Shown here: positions 24,033 to 35,512 of the stretch, in pieces
How positions within the stretch are numbered: position 1 is the first letter of the stretch
Layout of the letters: every line of letters begins with the position of its first letter
DNA from: Cristatella mucedo
Taxonomy: Eukaryota > Bryozoa > Phylactolaemata > Cristatellidae
DNA length: 64,000 nucleotides
Assembly: GCA_009760855.2 (NCBI GenBank)
Contig: WPIO01000008.1
Coordinates: 370,001-434,000, forward strand
Direction: 5' to 3'
Position numbers and translations under genes: made by a program
Notes under the pieces: model-generated
What the model saw: only the letters and a program-made list of their open reading frames with translations
Told to the model about the DNA's origin: nothing
Database searches by the model: none

Positions 24033-27000
24033 TCACGGTTTCTCAACCACGACCTTGCAGTCTCTCGCGGAGAACCAGGTCGACAGATCGCGGCGCGGGT
24101 TGCCGCGTCGCGCGGGCGGCACGCCGTCGTGAGCCAGCTGGCACGACCTACACACGAAGTCGCCCCACACGCTGCCCGTCCCGTACGGCGTCACGACGTC
24201 GTACCGCTCGCGCCAGCGGTGGTAGGCGTCGTACGCCTCGTCGTCGGCGTCCAGCCGCAGCATGTGCGCGGCGAGCGCGGCCACCGACGTGAAGTTGTCC
24301 ACGTGCAGGTACGAGTCGGGTGGCGCCATGGCGTCGTAGTCGGCCTGCGTCGTGCCGTACACGACCGGCACGGCGCCCTTGTACAGCTTGTGGAAGAACT
24401 TCTCCGTGATGTAGTCGCGGCAGATCGAGTTCTCGAAGGCCAGGTAGAACTTGTACTGCGGCACGACCGCCTTCTCGCAGTCGCCGGACGAGCCGGGCCC
24501 GCACGGGTTCGTCCGGTTGCTGCACCGGCCGAATATGTCGATGCGACCGCCGACGAGCCGCTGCAGCTCTTGGGCGAGCATGAGCCGCTTGCTGCGCGGG
24601 CGGCAGTTGCTGACGAACCACAGGGCCAGTCTGCGCGGCGGCGTGAGAGAGCCGAGAGGCGCAGCGTTTAGTAAACAGGCGACAGCCGCCGCCGCCACCG
24701 CGCCCCTACCGTACGATACAACGGCCGACACAAGCGACACAACGTTGACACGGTTTCGCCCACGCGACACGGCGGTGCGAGCGAGCATTGTAAAACTCCC
24801 AGAAAGAGATTTAGTTCTCTGAGTGCGCTTTATCAAGTGCATTATTATTATTATAATTGCAAAACTCTGCACCTAGGCTCTTCTGTCGTGTGTATCGCAA
24901 TTGCCACATCGCACCACTTCTCGCCGACCTGCACTGTGGCTCCCAGTCAAGCAGCAGCATCGACTTCAAGGTTCTGTCACTTACTTGTAGGTCCCTTCAT
25001 TCTCTGGCTCGAGCCTACCTGTCAGAACTGCTTCCCCACCAGGCGAAGAATCGTACAGCCCGCGGTTCTGACTCGAATCGTTTAGCCATACCTCGTACGA
25101 TGTCTCAAAACCGTTGGAGACCATGCATTTAGTCCTTATGCTCCCAAAGCCTGGAACTCACTACCGACGCACGCACGTCACAACGTCCCCTGACACGACG
25201 ACATTTAAAAAGATGCATCTACGAAGAACGCACCTTTTTATTACAGCATTTGGTGTGCTTGTTATTCGTCTTTCGTGTGCACGCACCTACTTACGCTGTG
25301 CCTGCTGCTTTCGGATGTCACCACCAAGCATTGGTAACGCTTTATATGCAGCATCTGTAAAGTGCCTAGTGAGAGATTCGGTTATCTGAGGGCGCTATAC
25401 AAATTATTATTATTATTATTTTTATTGCACGGTAGCTCATGGTTACGGCGAAATGCGTTGCATGGCAGCGACTTTATTTTTTAAATACTCCAGCCACAGC
25501 AGATCGATGGTCAACTCTCTTTTTTAACTTGCACGTGCATTTTTCGTTGAACCTGCAGCAGGCTCCACCTGCCGCAGGCTGCTGCAGCTGTATGTGGGTG
25601 TTCGTTTAATGTTCCTTTTCTTGTTAAAGCGATTGCAGCACGGACCGCAGCGGCTCGCTCGAGCACGCGCATGCGCAGGCAACGTTTGTTCGCACAGCGG
25701 TACACGCCTGCCATGGCAGGCGCACTCGCTTTGTTCGCGCGATACTCACTTCTTTCTATGTACTCCGTACTGCTGCTTGGGAGTAGGCCTGCCATGCAGC
25801 ACGTGCTTGTGACTAAAGGGAAACACGATGTCTGAATCTCTCTTGTACGTCATGGTCACGTTCATCAAACCGTTCAGAGGCGCCAGCTGATCGCCAGAGT
25901 ACGTGTTCAGCGGCGACTCGCGAGTCGCAAGCGCCCAGATCTGCGCCCGAGGACGGGTGTAGTTGACTGGTATGTCATAGCCGAGAGTCTTCTTATCTAC
26001 AAATGAGAGCAGCGCGGTGGAAGAAAAGTTCTTCTAGACGAAGTTTCAGACGACGACGCCACGTTCGGCATTGCTACTACTCACACGGGAGCGTCGCCTG
26101 AGAGGAAAAGACGCTCGCTGACGATGCACAAAACTCGGCGATCACTCTTCATGCACACCGTACGTATTGCTCCTGACCTGACCTGACCTGACCTGACCTG
26201 ACCTGGATTTCAACCAATCGGAGGATCGACGTCAAGCTCGTACCGCCAGCTTTCACGTCTGTTCATCCTCTCGCTCCGCTTACTCCTCTGAGCGATTTAC
26301 TCCTGAGGCGACGCATTACTGACGCCGCCGGCTCCACTGACTCCGGTCTTTTCCGGTATTCTCTGCATCCTCTGCCTCCGGCTGCCTAGCGGCGCCTCTG
26401 ACCGACAGCTAGCCTGAAGCAAGGTGCGCCTTCTGCTAATAAGCAGCTCAAACCCGGGAGCTCTCTCCCAACTGACATCGCTGCACCAGCTGACGAGAAA
26501 ACATTTAAAGTGAATCTCAAGCGCACGCGCTCCTTATCTTCGTTGGCTTGATCGTGGCAACGCCTCAGCTAATTGATTACTCGATGCACTTTCTTCTCAG
26601 CCAAGATCTAGCTCCCTCGGGCCTCAATGAAATTTCTATGCGGTGATTAATTCGCATAGGCAATCAGGCCCATGCTAGCGCCAGGCACCCAGCCAGACGT
26701 ATCGTTCAAGCTCTCTTAATCAACGACGGCGATCAAGAGCCTGAACTTGTGCCTTGTACACATTATAACTCGGACATTAAAATCTCGCCCGTTCTCGCAC
26801 GAAACCCTAAACGAGAGCCTGCAAACGGTGACTTCTCGCTCTCAATTAGAAGCTCATTCGGTATTGCCTTCGTGGAGGGAGCTTTTTTGGGCCTCCTTTT
26901 CGATGACTGCTTGATATTTAAATGTGCATCTCAGAGAGCGCCTCCGCGGCTCTTAGCGCAATGGCCGCGATGGCGGAAGATCTAGCTCCCCGGCTCTCTC

Positions 27001-29408
27001 TCTGGGCTAGATTACTGCAGCCCAATATCAAGCTGGCGGCCAAAATTAGCAGCACGTCTCCCAAGCTCATGCCTAGAGTGACCGCTAGGCTGCTCTTAAA
27101 TCCCAGTCCTGTCACACCCCCTCCCCTTGCTGATGGACGGTCAGCCGGCGCAGCAATGCAGCGTGAGCTTGGGTGCACTGCTGAAAGGCAGAGGCGAAGC
27201 CATGCAGACAGTGCCTCAGCAGAACTCGATAGCCGGTCTGTATGGTCTGGCTGCTACGCCATAGCGATCGGGCCGAGCACAATGCCAACGACGGCGGCAT
27301 AATAAAGAACGACGCTTTTGTCGCGGAAATAATAGCCCGACCGATAAGGACACACAAGGCGCTGGCCCCGGGGGTTCGGTGGGTGCAGCATTTGGGAGCG
27401 CTGGGGTGGGGCACAAGCCGGGCTCTGGCTGTGGGCAAACTGCGACTGAAAGACAGTGCAAGAGACTAGAGACACAACGAGACAGACATGAGACGTGCGA
27501 GCAACTAACCTGCAAGGTTACGCTTAAGCTGTCGAGCTTCCAGATGGTATCCATCCGACAGACTAAGGCCACTGACTAAGGGACCGATTCGATCCCCATC
27601 GGAAGCTCCACGAGAAGGTTTCGAGAATGGCGAGGTTACTCTTTGGCTAACGTGAAATGGACGTCTGTGCCAAATCAAGCAGAGTCGAGTATGCCTGTTC
27701 ATGAATCATTTTGAAGATCGAGTGAATATGAACTGGTGAAAGCATGGTGAATAGTGAATTAAACTGTTTCGGTCTGCATGAATCTCGTGCGTAACGTCCC
27801 CACCCGTTGGAGTACATAGGTGGTGGCTAAGATGACACTTACGATTGGTCGACTGGTTCTCACCTCTACCAGGCGCATTCCTTAAGTGCAATCGAGCAGT
27901 TTAGTCGTACAACCATGCAGCCAAAGAGTGCCCGTCAGTCGTGATGACATGGTGACACGGTGACATGAAGGAATCTGAGTAATGCCGGGGCAAGATGACA
28001 TTGTAGCTAGAGAATATGCTCGTCCGAATGCAGGTGATTCAAGCTGCTTGCTTTTCATGCTTTGGCCATTGTTTGGCACTTTAATATTTCTGCTTACGAG
28101 CTGACCCTTTGATGTACATTTATAATAATAATAATAATGCATTTGATATAGCACCCTCGGAGAAATCCATCTCTTTCTAGGCACTTTACATTTGCTGCAA
28201 AGGAAGCACGATCGAATCAAGTACATTATTATTATTATTATTATTATCGAATGGCTAGCGGTAGCATGGTCAATGACAACAGTCATAACATGGTTAGGGG
28301 TGACATACACAGGTTCAGCATGCAATTTATGCATTTATGGTCGGGTCCTTCAAAGAGAATCGGGTATATAAAAGGCTGAGGCAGTTGGCTAGAGCTAGCC
28401 GGCCCAAGTGGGGGCACTTTCGAAATACCCCTTCGAGGCTTGCATTATTTCGTGCAACATCGGGGCTCGCATTCACCCTACGCAGCTATCTAAATGCAGC
28501 GGTATGGTCATTATGAAAGCTGAGCAGCAGCAACAGCAGCAACAAAAACCAACAGACTGGCTGCGCAGCAGCAGCACCATCATCGCAGCGCCATCATCAT
28601 GTGGCACCGGATAAGCATGGCTCGTCGCGGCGGCAGCGAACTGCTGAGCCGGCCGCCTCGGCGAAGCCGGTGCGACCTTGACCTGCGAATACCTACCGAC
28701 TTTGTAGACGACTCTGGAGGCCTGGAACAGGACGACGTGCGCGCTGCTGGCGTACGACCTGTCGTTGGTTGCGTAGCAGTCCTGCACCGGGCACTTGTTC
28801 TCAGCGAAGGACGCCGCTCCAGGCTTGAACCACCACATGCTCTGGCCAAACCACGAGGTCCACAGCAGGATCACCTTCTGCCCTTTGCTCGCCGCTCCGC
28901 CGCCTCCGCTGCGAGCTCCAGCCATCGATGCCTGGACAGCGAGCCGGACAGTCGCGGGCCGAGCGCCGTCGCCGAGCGCTCCGGCGGGCGAGCCGAGACC
29001 GGAAGACTGGCGCCATTTCTTTCCCGTCGCCTTCGTCGTGGTCGTCGCCGGCGCGGCGGCGGCGTGGCGGCCTTCCCGAGTCGAGGCCTCCGCACGAACA
29101 GCCGACGAGGGAGGCGGCAAGTCCTCGAGCCGCCAGGCATCGTCGAGGGCGCCGCCGTCGTCGTCGTCATGCGCCGCGACCTCGGCCGCTGCCCGTGCGG
29201 CGACGGACGCTCGATCGAATGCGCTTCGAGGCGGCGGCGGCGGCATGCCCAGATCTTGCCCGGCATCAGCCGCGGCGGCCTCCAGGCCGTAGCTGTCGGC
29301 GGCCGCTTCGGCGCGTTTGAGTAGGTGGTGGACGGAGAACAGGAGCAGCGCAGTGGACAGGAACGCGACGGGCAGGATCCGGTACAGGAACACCGTCTGC
29401 GGCCGCAT
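24033..29408 (-). CDS. Alpha-1,3-fucosyltransferase (GT10), type II Golgi enzyme, complete, 3 exons
   Basis: Predicted to transfer fucose from GDP-fucose to GlcNAc on N-glycans or Lewis-type chains in the Golgi lumen. Exons on the minus strand: 28697-29408, 25750-25996, 24033-24630. All junctions are GT-AG and in phase; 1557 nt, 518 aa. Residues 1-5 are cytosolic and about 6-26 form a hydrophobic anchor. A long low-complexity Ala/Asp/Pro stem follows to about 175. The catalytic domain shows KVILLWTSWFG (about 178-188), CPVQDC (206-211), TRPRAQIWALATRESPLNTY (about 251-270), LNGLMNVTMTYKRDSDIVFP, WFVSNC (324-329) and the signature FYLAFENSICRDYITEKF (381-398). Four N-glycosylation sequons are visible (for example NYT 249, NFT 432). 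The ATG at 29408 is the first one before the anchor; an upstream in-frame extension begins only with GTG. The exact acceptor specificity and orthology (core alpha-1,3 type versus Lewis type) cannot be fixed by eye. Confidence 0.93.
24786..24853 (+). mobile_element. LINE-A 3' tail inside fucosyltransferase intron 2
   Basis: AGAAAGAGATTTAGTTCTCT, then GAGTGCGCTTTATCAAGTGC and (ATT)n. It is immediately followed by a second, longer copy in the same orientation. Confidence 0.7.
24857..25420 (+). mobile_element. LINE-A fragment: reverse transcriptase C-terminus and 3' UTR
   Basis: Frames with frameshifts read HITPLL/ADLHC and SLHSLARAYLSELLPHQAK, then APKAWNSLP-like and TTFKK remnants. The 3' UTR, stem-loop (GAGAGATTCGGTTATCT, GGGCGC) and ATT tail follow. 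It lies antisense in an intron of the fucosyltransferase gene. Confidence 0.8.
25705..25722. repeat. 18-bp perfect palindrome
   Basis: CGCCTGCCATGGCAGGCG, no spacer, about 30 bp into the intron after fucosyltransferase exon 2. Confidence 0.85.
26172..26205. repeat. (CCTGA)n pentanucleotide repeat
   Basis: About six and a half consecutive CCTGA units in fucosyltransferase intron 1. It is not a telomere motif. Confidence 0.9.
28121..28330 (-). mobile_element. LINE-A 3' end, split by a duplicated ATT tract
   Basis: The 3' terminal stem-loop region lies at 28121-28215. A second ATTATT tract (28221-28247) follows, then more 3' UTR (ATAACATGGTTAGGGGTGAC) to about 28325. Two overlapping insertions are likely. 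It lies in fucosyltransferase intron 1. Confidence 0.6.
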
Positions 29409-30060
29409 CCGCGAGCCTCTGGCGAGAGCGGGCGAGAGCGTCCTCGCCTGCCCTGTGCGCCGCCGCCAGCGCCGGCCGGCGCCGGCCTCGGCAACGGCGA
29501 GTTTACTCAGGCCGGGCGACGCCCACGCACGGGCGCCGGACGAGAGCGTCGACGTCACTGTCGCACGCTAATGCGGCGGCGGCGCGTCCGCACCTACCCG
29601 CGCGCACTTGTTAGTCTTGGAGTCACGTCCGCGCCGGCTCCGTTCGGATAGAGACTTCGACTTAGCGGGTCGTCTGCTGCGACGCAGCTTCTGCCTGGGC
29701 TACGTCAGCGCGGCCGCTTCCGTCGATCTCTCCCGCGCGCGCTCCCTCGGCAGTCGGCGCCGTATCTTTGTTGCCTCTGCAGATAAGGGGCGCCCGCGTG
29801 TGTCTCGCGGCCGCGGTGCGCCGGCAGCCACTTCGCGGCCGCCAGACGGCGCCTCGCCGCCGACCGCGCGAGATTTCGTGAGCTCAGCTCCACTTCCGCC
29901 TTGGCGAGGAGCGGCCGCGCTCGAGGAGCGCCAGAGCGAGAGAGAGCTCGCGCCATTCAACGGGCAAACAATGGAGCCGCTACGGGCGGATCCTCCCGCC
30001 CAGCCCCCGCCCCCGCCCCGCCCACATACTCGTCAAAAGGCGAGTTCAAAAACTAGTTAG
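29409..30060 (-). promoter_or_regulatory. CpG-rich upstream region of the fucosyltransferase gene
   Basis: Very GC-rich DNA upstream of the start codon. It has a CRE-like GACGTCAC (about 29551-29558) and several GC boxes (CCCGCCC / CCCCGCCCC, about 29994-30022). Promoter function is inference. Confidence 0.4.
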
Positions 30061-30504
30061 CATTGATAAATAATATTCAGTACTCCTAAGGTTAAAAATC
30101 CTCTCAAGAAGCGTATAAAAGCTGGCCTCAAAATCCGGGAAGCTGCAGAATGCAGTAGCATGACGGCGTCAACGTGTCTGTCGGAGACTGAGAAAAGGCG
30201 TAGAGAGCGGCAGAAAGAGAGATGGCCGCCGTTTCGAAGCTGTACGCTGTAAGTGGCAGAGTATTGTTTAGTTTGTGGTTGCTTCGTGGCATAGGTCGAC
30301 TTTTGCCGGCTTCTGGCGTTTTGGGAGGCAAGCAAGGACTGCAAGCCACCGTCTCACTTCCACAAGTGATACACACACGACGACACCTGCTCTCATGCTG
30401 CCCGACCGTGGCGCATCCGTTCCAGCCGTAATGAGTAGACGGCCACCATCGGCATGAAGAGCGATCGTAAGCAGATGCAGCCTAATGTTGATGAAATCCT
30501 CGGC

Positions 30505-30702
30505 TAATAATAATAATAATAATAATAATTCACTTGATAAAGCGCCCTTAGAGAACTTAATCTCTCTCTAGGCGCTTTACATTTGCTGTAAAGTGAAATG
30601 CATTTGAATGGTAAGTAAAATCATGCTTGAAAAAACAAACGGAATGAATAATATGGTTAGGGGTGACATGCACAGGGTCAGCATGCAAATGTGGTTAGTG
30701 GC
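30505..30702 (-). mobile_element. LINE-A 3' UTR copy
   Basis: On plus: (AAT)n, CACTTGATAAAGCGCCC, TTAGAGAACTTAATCTCTCT, AGGCGCTTTACATTTGCTG, then CATGGTTAGG-like and GGGTCAGCATGCAAATG segments in the order seen in other copies. Confidence 0.8.
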
Positions 30703-31800
30703 TAAATAATGTTATCTCTGCCAGGTTGCATTAATCCTCAAGTGGGAGTACAGCAGAGCTCAGAGGCTAGAACATCTTTTGAAGGATATTAAGAGTATGC
30801 TCTGAGGCTTGTTTGCTGGTTAAGTAACCTATACAGGCTGCCTTAAGTTGAATCGTTTACTGTATCGAAGGTCGAAGTTGCGAGAGAAGAGATTGCCAGT
30901 GGAAATGCTGCTGATTTGGGCCCCCCTACTCACCTCAGTGAGGATCCCCCTTTTGAGATGACCGAGGTTGAGGTGCTCATGTTTGAAGACCGAGGTCGGG
31001 CTTGTGCCCTTCGGCATGCTAAATGTGAAATGCCCGGATAGAGATTCAGTTCTCTACTAGTTTCTCTACCGAGAAACTGTATACATAAATTGTACCACCA
31101 ACAGGTCACGGTGGGTCGATGGGAATCAACAGTTGAATAAAAATTGCCAAGATATCGACGAATTTCAGACAGGCAACCGCCATGATGCTGTATAAATCAA
31201 TTTTATTGACTGCTTTGTTGGCTACATAGAAAATGTTAGCTATATTTATTCCGACATCAATCAGATTGAAAATCCTTTAAAAGCCCGGCTGAACGACAAT
31301 GCATTTAGCTCGCTGTGAGACCATGATGAGCTGCTACAAGATGATGGCTGGTCGTCGAGGCGGGCTGCTATATTTGAAGAAGCTTTGCTGGGAGTCGCCG
31401 GTGTTTATTTGCCGGAGTGCTTTGACTGTCATGCTAAGTCGGATGTCCGGTGTCAATCACGAGGTGGCCTTGGTGCCAACTGCGATAGGAGGATCGACCC
31501 TAAGTCTTGTCTCCTCCTGCAGGACCGGATTGCCACCAATGGAGATTACCTCTCAGCCAACCTCTTTTTATGTAGCAGTCGAAATCCTCCTGAAAGGCTT
31601 GACCTTGGTAAGTACGAGCAAGCTTTGAAACGAATGGCATTTGCGAATGAAAAGTGATAGCTTTTCACTTCATGTCCAAGATAAATAAATGGTCTCCTGC
31701 TGCCGGCTGTGGATACGTCAGTAACTTCGGAGGCTGCACATATGAAAGAATTGATAGCAGCTCCTTTGCTTTCAGTGATCACCATGCAAGGTAGCTAGCC
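30703..31800. other. Intergenic, no gene recognised
   Basis: Short overlapping open frames (for example 31299-31657) show no recognisable motif and no codon bias. A fragment resembling the SINE/LINE tail (AGAGATTCAGTTCTCTAC) lies near 31040. Confidence 0.5.
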
Positions 31801-31829
31801 CTTTGCCATCAGTGCTTGCCGATATTTAC

Positions 31830-31833
<4 letters not shown>

Positions 31834-31926
<93 letters not shown>

Positions 31927-32116
31927 TGTGTGTCTGTGTGTGTGTCTGTGTGTGTGTCTGTGTGTCTGTGTGTGTGTCTGTGTGTGTGTCTGTGTGTCTG
32001 TGTGTCTGTGTGTCTGTGTGTCTGTGTGTCTGTGTGTCTGTGTGTCTGTGTGTCTGTGTGTCTGTGTGTCTGTGTGTCTGTGTGTCTGTGTGTCTGTGTG
32101 TCTGTGTGTCTGTGCG
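31834..32116. repeat. Compound microsatellite: (AT)n, (TG)n, (TGTGTCTG)n
   Basis: Uninterrupted AT to about 31860, TG to about 31925, then an octamer TGTGTCTG array to about 32112. Open frames through it are artefacts of the repeat. Confidence 0.97.
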
Positions 32117-32559
32117 CGCGCGAGCGCACGCGTGGGTGTGCGTGTATGCGCGTAAACAAACTTCGGCAAGTACTGACGAGCCGCCCCGTACAGCCGGCGG
32201 TGCCTGGCCCGCGCGAAAAAGTTGCGCTCGCCACAGCAGCAGCGAGCGAGGTGCGCTTCCGCCGCAAGGTGGCGCCTCCGCATCAGCGAGCTCGCTAGAG
32301 GCGATCGCGTCGCGCCCGTAAGACTCCGCATGTATAGAACCTGTATAGTGCAGAGTTGTGTAATGTAGGGTACAGTGCAGAAATCAACAATAAACTATAA
32401 AATAAACTAAATATAAAATAAAATAAACTAAAAACCCAAAATAAACTATACGTGTATAAATGATAGACAAATTTCAGACAACTTATACTCATAAGTCTAT
32501 TGAACCAAGCCGCGGCGGGATAATTGGCTGAGCCGAAGACCCGCGCCTGGCTGTCCTCG

Positions 32560-32959
32560 GCGAAATGTGCGATCTGCGGGGAGGATTTCGCCATGTCGTG
32601 CTCGCCCGGTGCTGTTCATCGTGGGCCCGAAGAATTGGGACGAAGATCTAGAATCGCTTTCGTGGCCTTTCATTCGCTTTCATCGAGATCGGGACGAGGG
32701 CCCGGCGCCTTCAACGGCAAGCTGCAGCTCCAGCGCCGTACGAGCCGACACCCGGGCGAGCCGACACGCCCACCGAGTGACCGTCGAGCATCGCCAAAGA
32801 GGACCGCGGCGTCGACGGGCCGGTCGACGACGACGAGGACGAGAGCCTGACGAGGAGGAAACGTCTGAGTTCGACCGCATCGAGGTCGGCGCGGACATGC
32901 ATATCGACTACGGCGACCTGAGGCTCCCGGAGGAGCCGGATGTCCCGGCGGGGCAGTAG
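32560..32959 (+). CDS. Weak candidate coding segment, unrecognised
   Basis: In one frame (32567-32959, stop at 32957-32959) the segment GPKNWDEDLESLSWPFIRFH and the acidic end EFDRIEVGADMHIDYGDLRL are compositionally protein-like, with GC-rich third positions. The middle is Arg-rich and looks like GC-rich non-coding sequence read through. There is no recognised domain, no clear start and no clear splice partner. It could be a terminal exon, a retrocopy remnant or chance. Confidence 0.2.
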
Positions 32960-32973
32960 AAAAATGCCTTACT

Positions 32974-33108
32974 CGTTTGTACGGCGCCCAAAAGAGAACG
33001 TAATCTCTATGCATTCAGGCGCTTCGCATATGCCGCAGGGCCCGAGCCCACAAACTCGGCCACGCGGCCTAGGTGGGGACGAGAGCACCTTGACCGCTTG
33101 GCTGAGCC
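32974..33108 (-). mobile_element. SINE-1 copy
   Basis: Minus strand: a tRNA-like head near GGCTCAGCCAAGCGGTCAAGG and TCGGGCCC, then the tail with GCGCCTGAATGCATAGAGAT ... TTCTCTTTTGGGCGCCGTAC. The tail stem-loop is recognisable. Confidence 0.65.
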
Positions 33109-33359
33109 ATGTACGTGCCTGGACGTGCACGCGAGCTGTACGTGCCTGGACGTGCTGCTTGAATAAGCCAACGAGAATAATGAAACGACGAAAGAAAAGC
33201 GACACTAGCGATCAACTTGCGACGCCGCGCACGATTATTTTTTTTCAAGGACTTTTATCATTGCGTTGAGGAATTTGTAAATTTATACATGCGCACCCTA
33301 TTTAATGCATGACCGGGTCAGGAAAAATAGTATTCCACAGAGCCAGAGTCACGCCGCTC

Positions 33360-33388
33360 CGGCATGCGAGCATCGAGATGAGCGCTGC

Positions 33389-33425
<37 letters not shown>

Positions 33426-33660
33426 TCCGGTCGGTCGCGGCGAGCCCGACGAGCGGGCGCCGCGGCCGTCGGGCACCGGCGAGAGCTACGGCCGCGGCGG
33501 CTAGGGCGGCCGACCTCCAGGCCTGGGAGATGAGCGGCGTAGAGCCGCCGAACGCTACGGGCGCGCAGCGGACAGCAAGCGGACAGCGCCGCAGTGCGAC
33601 TCGCCGACGGCGCGAGCACTGTCCGTCACTCTTGCGGTCCATCTTGCGGGCCAAAAATAA
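33360..33660. other. CpG-rich island with (CCG)n repeat
   Basis: About 14 CCG units at 33386-33427 inside a strongly CpG-rich block. It also has an AAGATGG motif on the minus strand (GCAAGATGGACC, near 33640). It could be a promoter or first-exon region of a gene I cannot trace; no spliced coding model emerged. Confidence 0.4.
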
Positions 33661-33729
33661 AAAGAATTAAATGCAAAACTTATAAAGAGAAAAATTTGTT
33701 AATGAAATGAAATTTCATAAAGCGAATAC

Positions 33730-33905
33730 TTTAGCCCGATTTAACAGCCTCGTTTGCATGGCGGAAGAAGAGCCTTGACGGCCATGCACCACCGCTTTCA
33801 GGTTTTTTTTAGCAATAAAGGATCGTCCGCTGCAGGATTCGAACGCATGACCTCGGCCGCGAAGAGCGAGCACCTTACCTCCTGGGCTGTTGCGGCATGG
33901 CTGCC
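33730..33905 (-). mobile_element. SINE-2 copy
   Basis: Minus strand: a tRNA-like head, B box GCGTTCGAATCCTGC, the body with GGATGATCCTTTATTGC-type and GGCCGTCAAGGCTCTTC segments, and the tail GGCTGTTAAATCGGGCTAAA. Confidence 0.7.
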
Positions 33906-34217
33906 AGCTCGCTCGACGAATCGACGAATCGATTCACGGAGGAGGCGGCGGTCGGAGTCGCCTCGACGAGCAAAGCTGGTTTAACGAGCATCCGGGCACT
34001 TCCCTAGGAGAACTGAATTTGCGCCTAGGCACTTGACGCGCGCTGCAAAAGAAGATGTCAACTGGTTAGTCATAATAGCGTGTACTATTCAAGTACGAGT
34101 AAGCAGAGCGCGATTAGTTCATACCGGGTAGAGAAAATTCTTTGAGGATCAGGAGCGAAAACAGCTTCATGTGAAATTTCGTCGAGCCAGACTACATCGT
34201 GACGTCAGTTGGTAGTG

Positions 34218-34358
34218 AGCTTCGGTTTGGCCCAGCGTGTTAAGGCGCTCGCCCAGACCACGGAGGTCTGGCCGAGGTCGTTGGCTCGAGCCCCGAGGCC
34301 TATGTGAAGCGCCTGAATGGAGATTAAATTTTCTTGGGGCTCTATACAAATTAATAAT
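34218..34358 (+). mobile_element. SINE-1 copy
   Basis: Head CGGTTTGGCCCAGCGTGTTAAGG, B-box-like TTGGCTCGAGCC, then GTGAAGCGCCTGAATGGAG, ATTAAATTTTCTTGG and a GGCTCTATACAAATT tail. Confidence 0.75.
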
Positions 34359-34666
34359 ATATTGCATATTTTATACGAACTCCGCGTCACGTGAGAGATT
34401 TGAGGAGGCCGGTCAGAGACGCAGCTGAACGACCTTTGACTCGTGGAGGCGTGTAGCCCGGCCCGCGCTAGGTCCGAGCACTCGGACAAGCGCGCCAAAA
34501 GAGCAAAAGAATGAACGGATCTAGAGGTGAAAGGACCCGGAAGCGGATGCGGACCGAAAGCGGCTACGATCGTGTACGAGGAGCCAGTGCGCAGGGCCAG
34601 AAGCACGCGCGAGACAGGCACCGTGGCAGGTGCCGCTCTTTTACGGCTGAAAAGTGCAGCCACCGA

Positions 34667-34702
34667 GTTTTTAGCTTTCTACGTGAATAGAAAGCTAAAA
34701 AC
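34667..34702. repeat. 15-bp inverted repeat, 6-nt loop
   Basis: GTTTTTAGCTTTCTA (34667-34681) pairs perfectly with 34688-34702. Confidence 0.88.
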
Positions 34703-35364
34703 TGTTCTTTGCACGAACAGAAAAAAATATTTCGACAGTAAGATTGCCTGTCTGTAACGAGAGTAGGATTGTCTGTCCATTTCTTATTGTTCAAAGGTGC
34801 GCGCCTCCCTTCGGACCTCTATAGCTTACCTCCGTCGCAATACGGCAGCTTTACAAAAACTGGCTCTGCGCGCCGACTGCGAGCCGCGATGAAGGGCTCT
34901 ACGACAGCTCTAAAAATTAAATGTGCCTCCATCCAAAATGGCCGTCTCCGTCTGCTGGGAATTCGCGAAGCTACGCCCGAAGGCGTGCCGCCCTGAAGTC
35001 TCTTTCGACTCGCCGTCTAACAGACGCCGACAGGTGGCGGTGCTTGACAGATCTCTTTGGATTTGTCTAAAAATGATAATTTCTTTAGCTCGTCTCAAAA
35101 TGTTGCCACCGCCCTACGGAACGTCCACGGCGAAAGGGTGCCGTTCTACCGGCCGCTCGAGCCCCATCTAAAAGCGTTCGAAAGTCCTCCCTCCTCCCCC
35201 CCCCAATGGGTGAACAAAACTTGAAGCTGGGCGCCGAAGGTGCGCTCCACTACAGAAACCTCTCGCTACAGCGCGCAGTACGTGACCCGTCGATGCCCGG
35301 CAGCTATGCTGGGAGGAACCGCCGGGCCTCCTGCTGGGAAACACAGGCTAAAGGGGAAGGCGCC

Positions 35365-35503
35365 GAGCTGGTTTGGTCTAGCGGTTAAGGTGCTCGCCCC
35401 GACCAAGGTCTGACTGAGGTCGTGGGCTCGAGCCCCGAGGCATGTGTGAAGCGCCTGAATAGAGATTAAGTTCTCTTGGGGCGCTATATAAATGAATTAT
35501 ATA
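35365..35503 (+). mobile_element. SINE-1 copy, best-preserved head
   Basis: GAGCTGGTTTGGTCTAGCGG, then TTAAGGTGCTCGCC, a B-box region GTCGTGGGCTCGAGCC, and the tail GAAGCGCCTGAATAGAGATT, AAGTTCTCTTGGGGCGCTAT ending AAATGAATTAT. The first 80 nt resemble a tRNA with both internal promoter boxes. Confidence 0.8.
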
Positions 35504-35512
35504 ATTATATAA

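Noticed and set aside
26172-26205. CCTGA repeat considered as a telomeric or regulatory array
   Set aside because: It matches no known telomere motif; a plain pentanucleotide microsatellite.
29325-30060. Overlapping plus-strand open frames upstream of the fucosyltransferase gene
   Set aside because: CpG-island DNA stays open in many frames; no start, splice sites or domain found.
31803-32321. Open frames of Cys-Val or His-Thr repeats
   Set aside because: They are translations of TG/TGTC microsatellites, which stay open in several frames.
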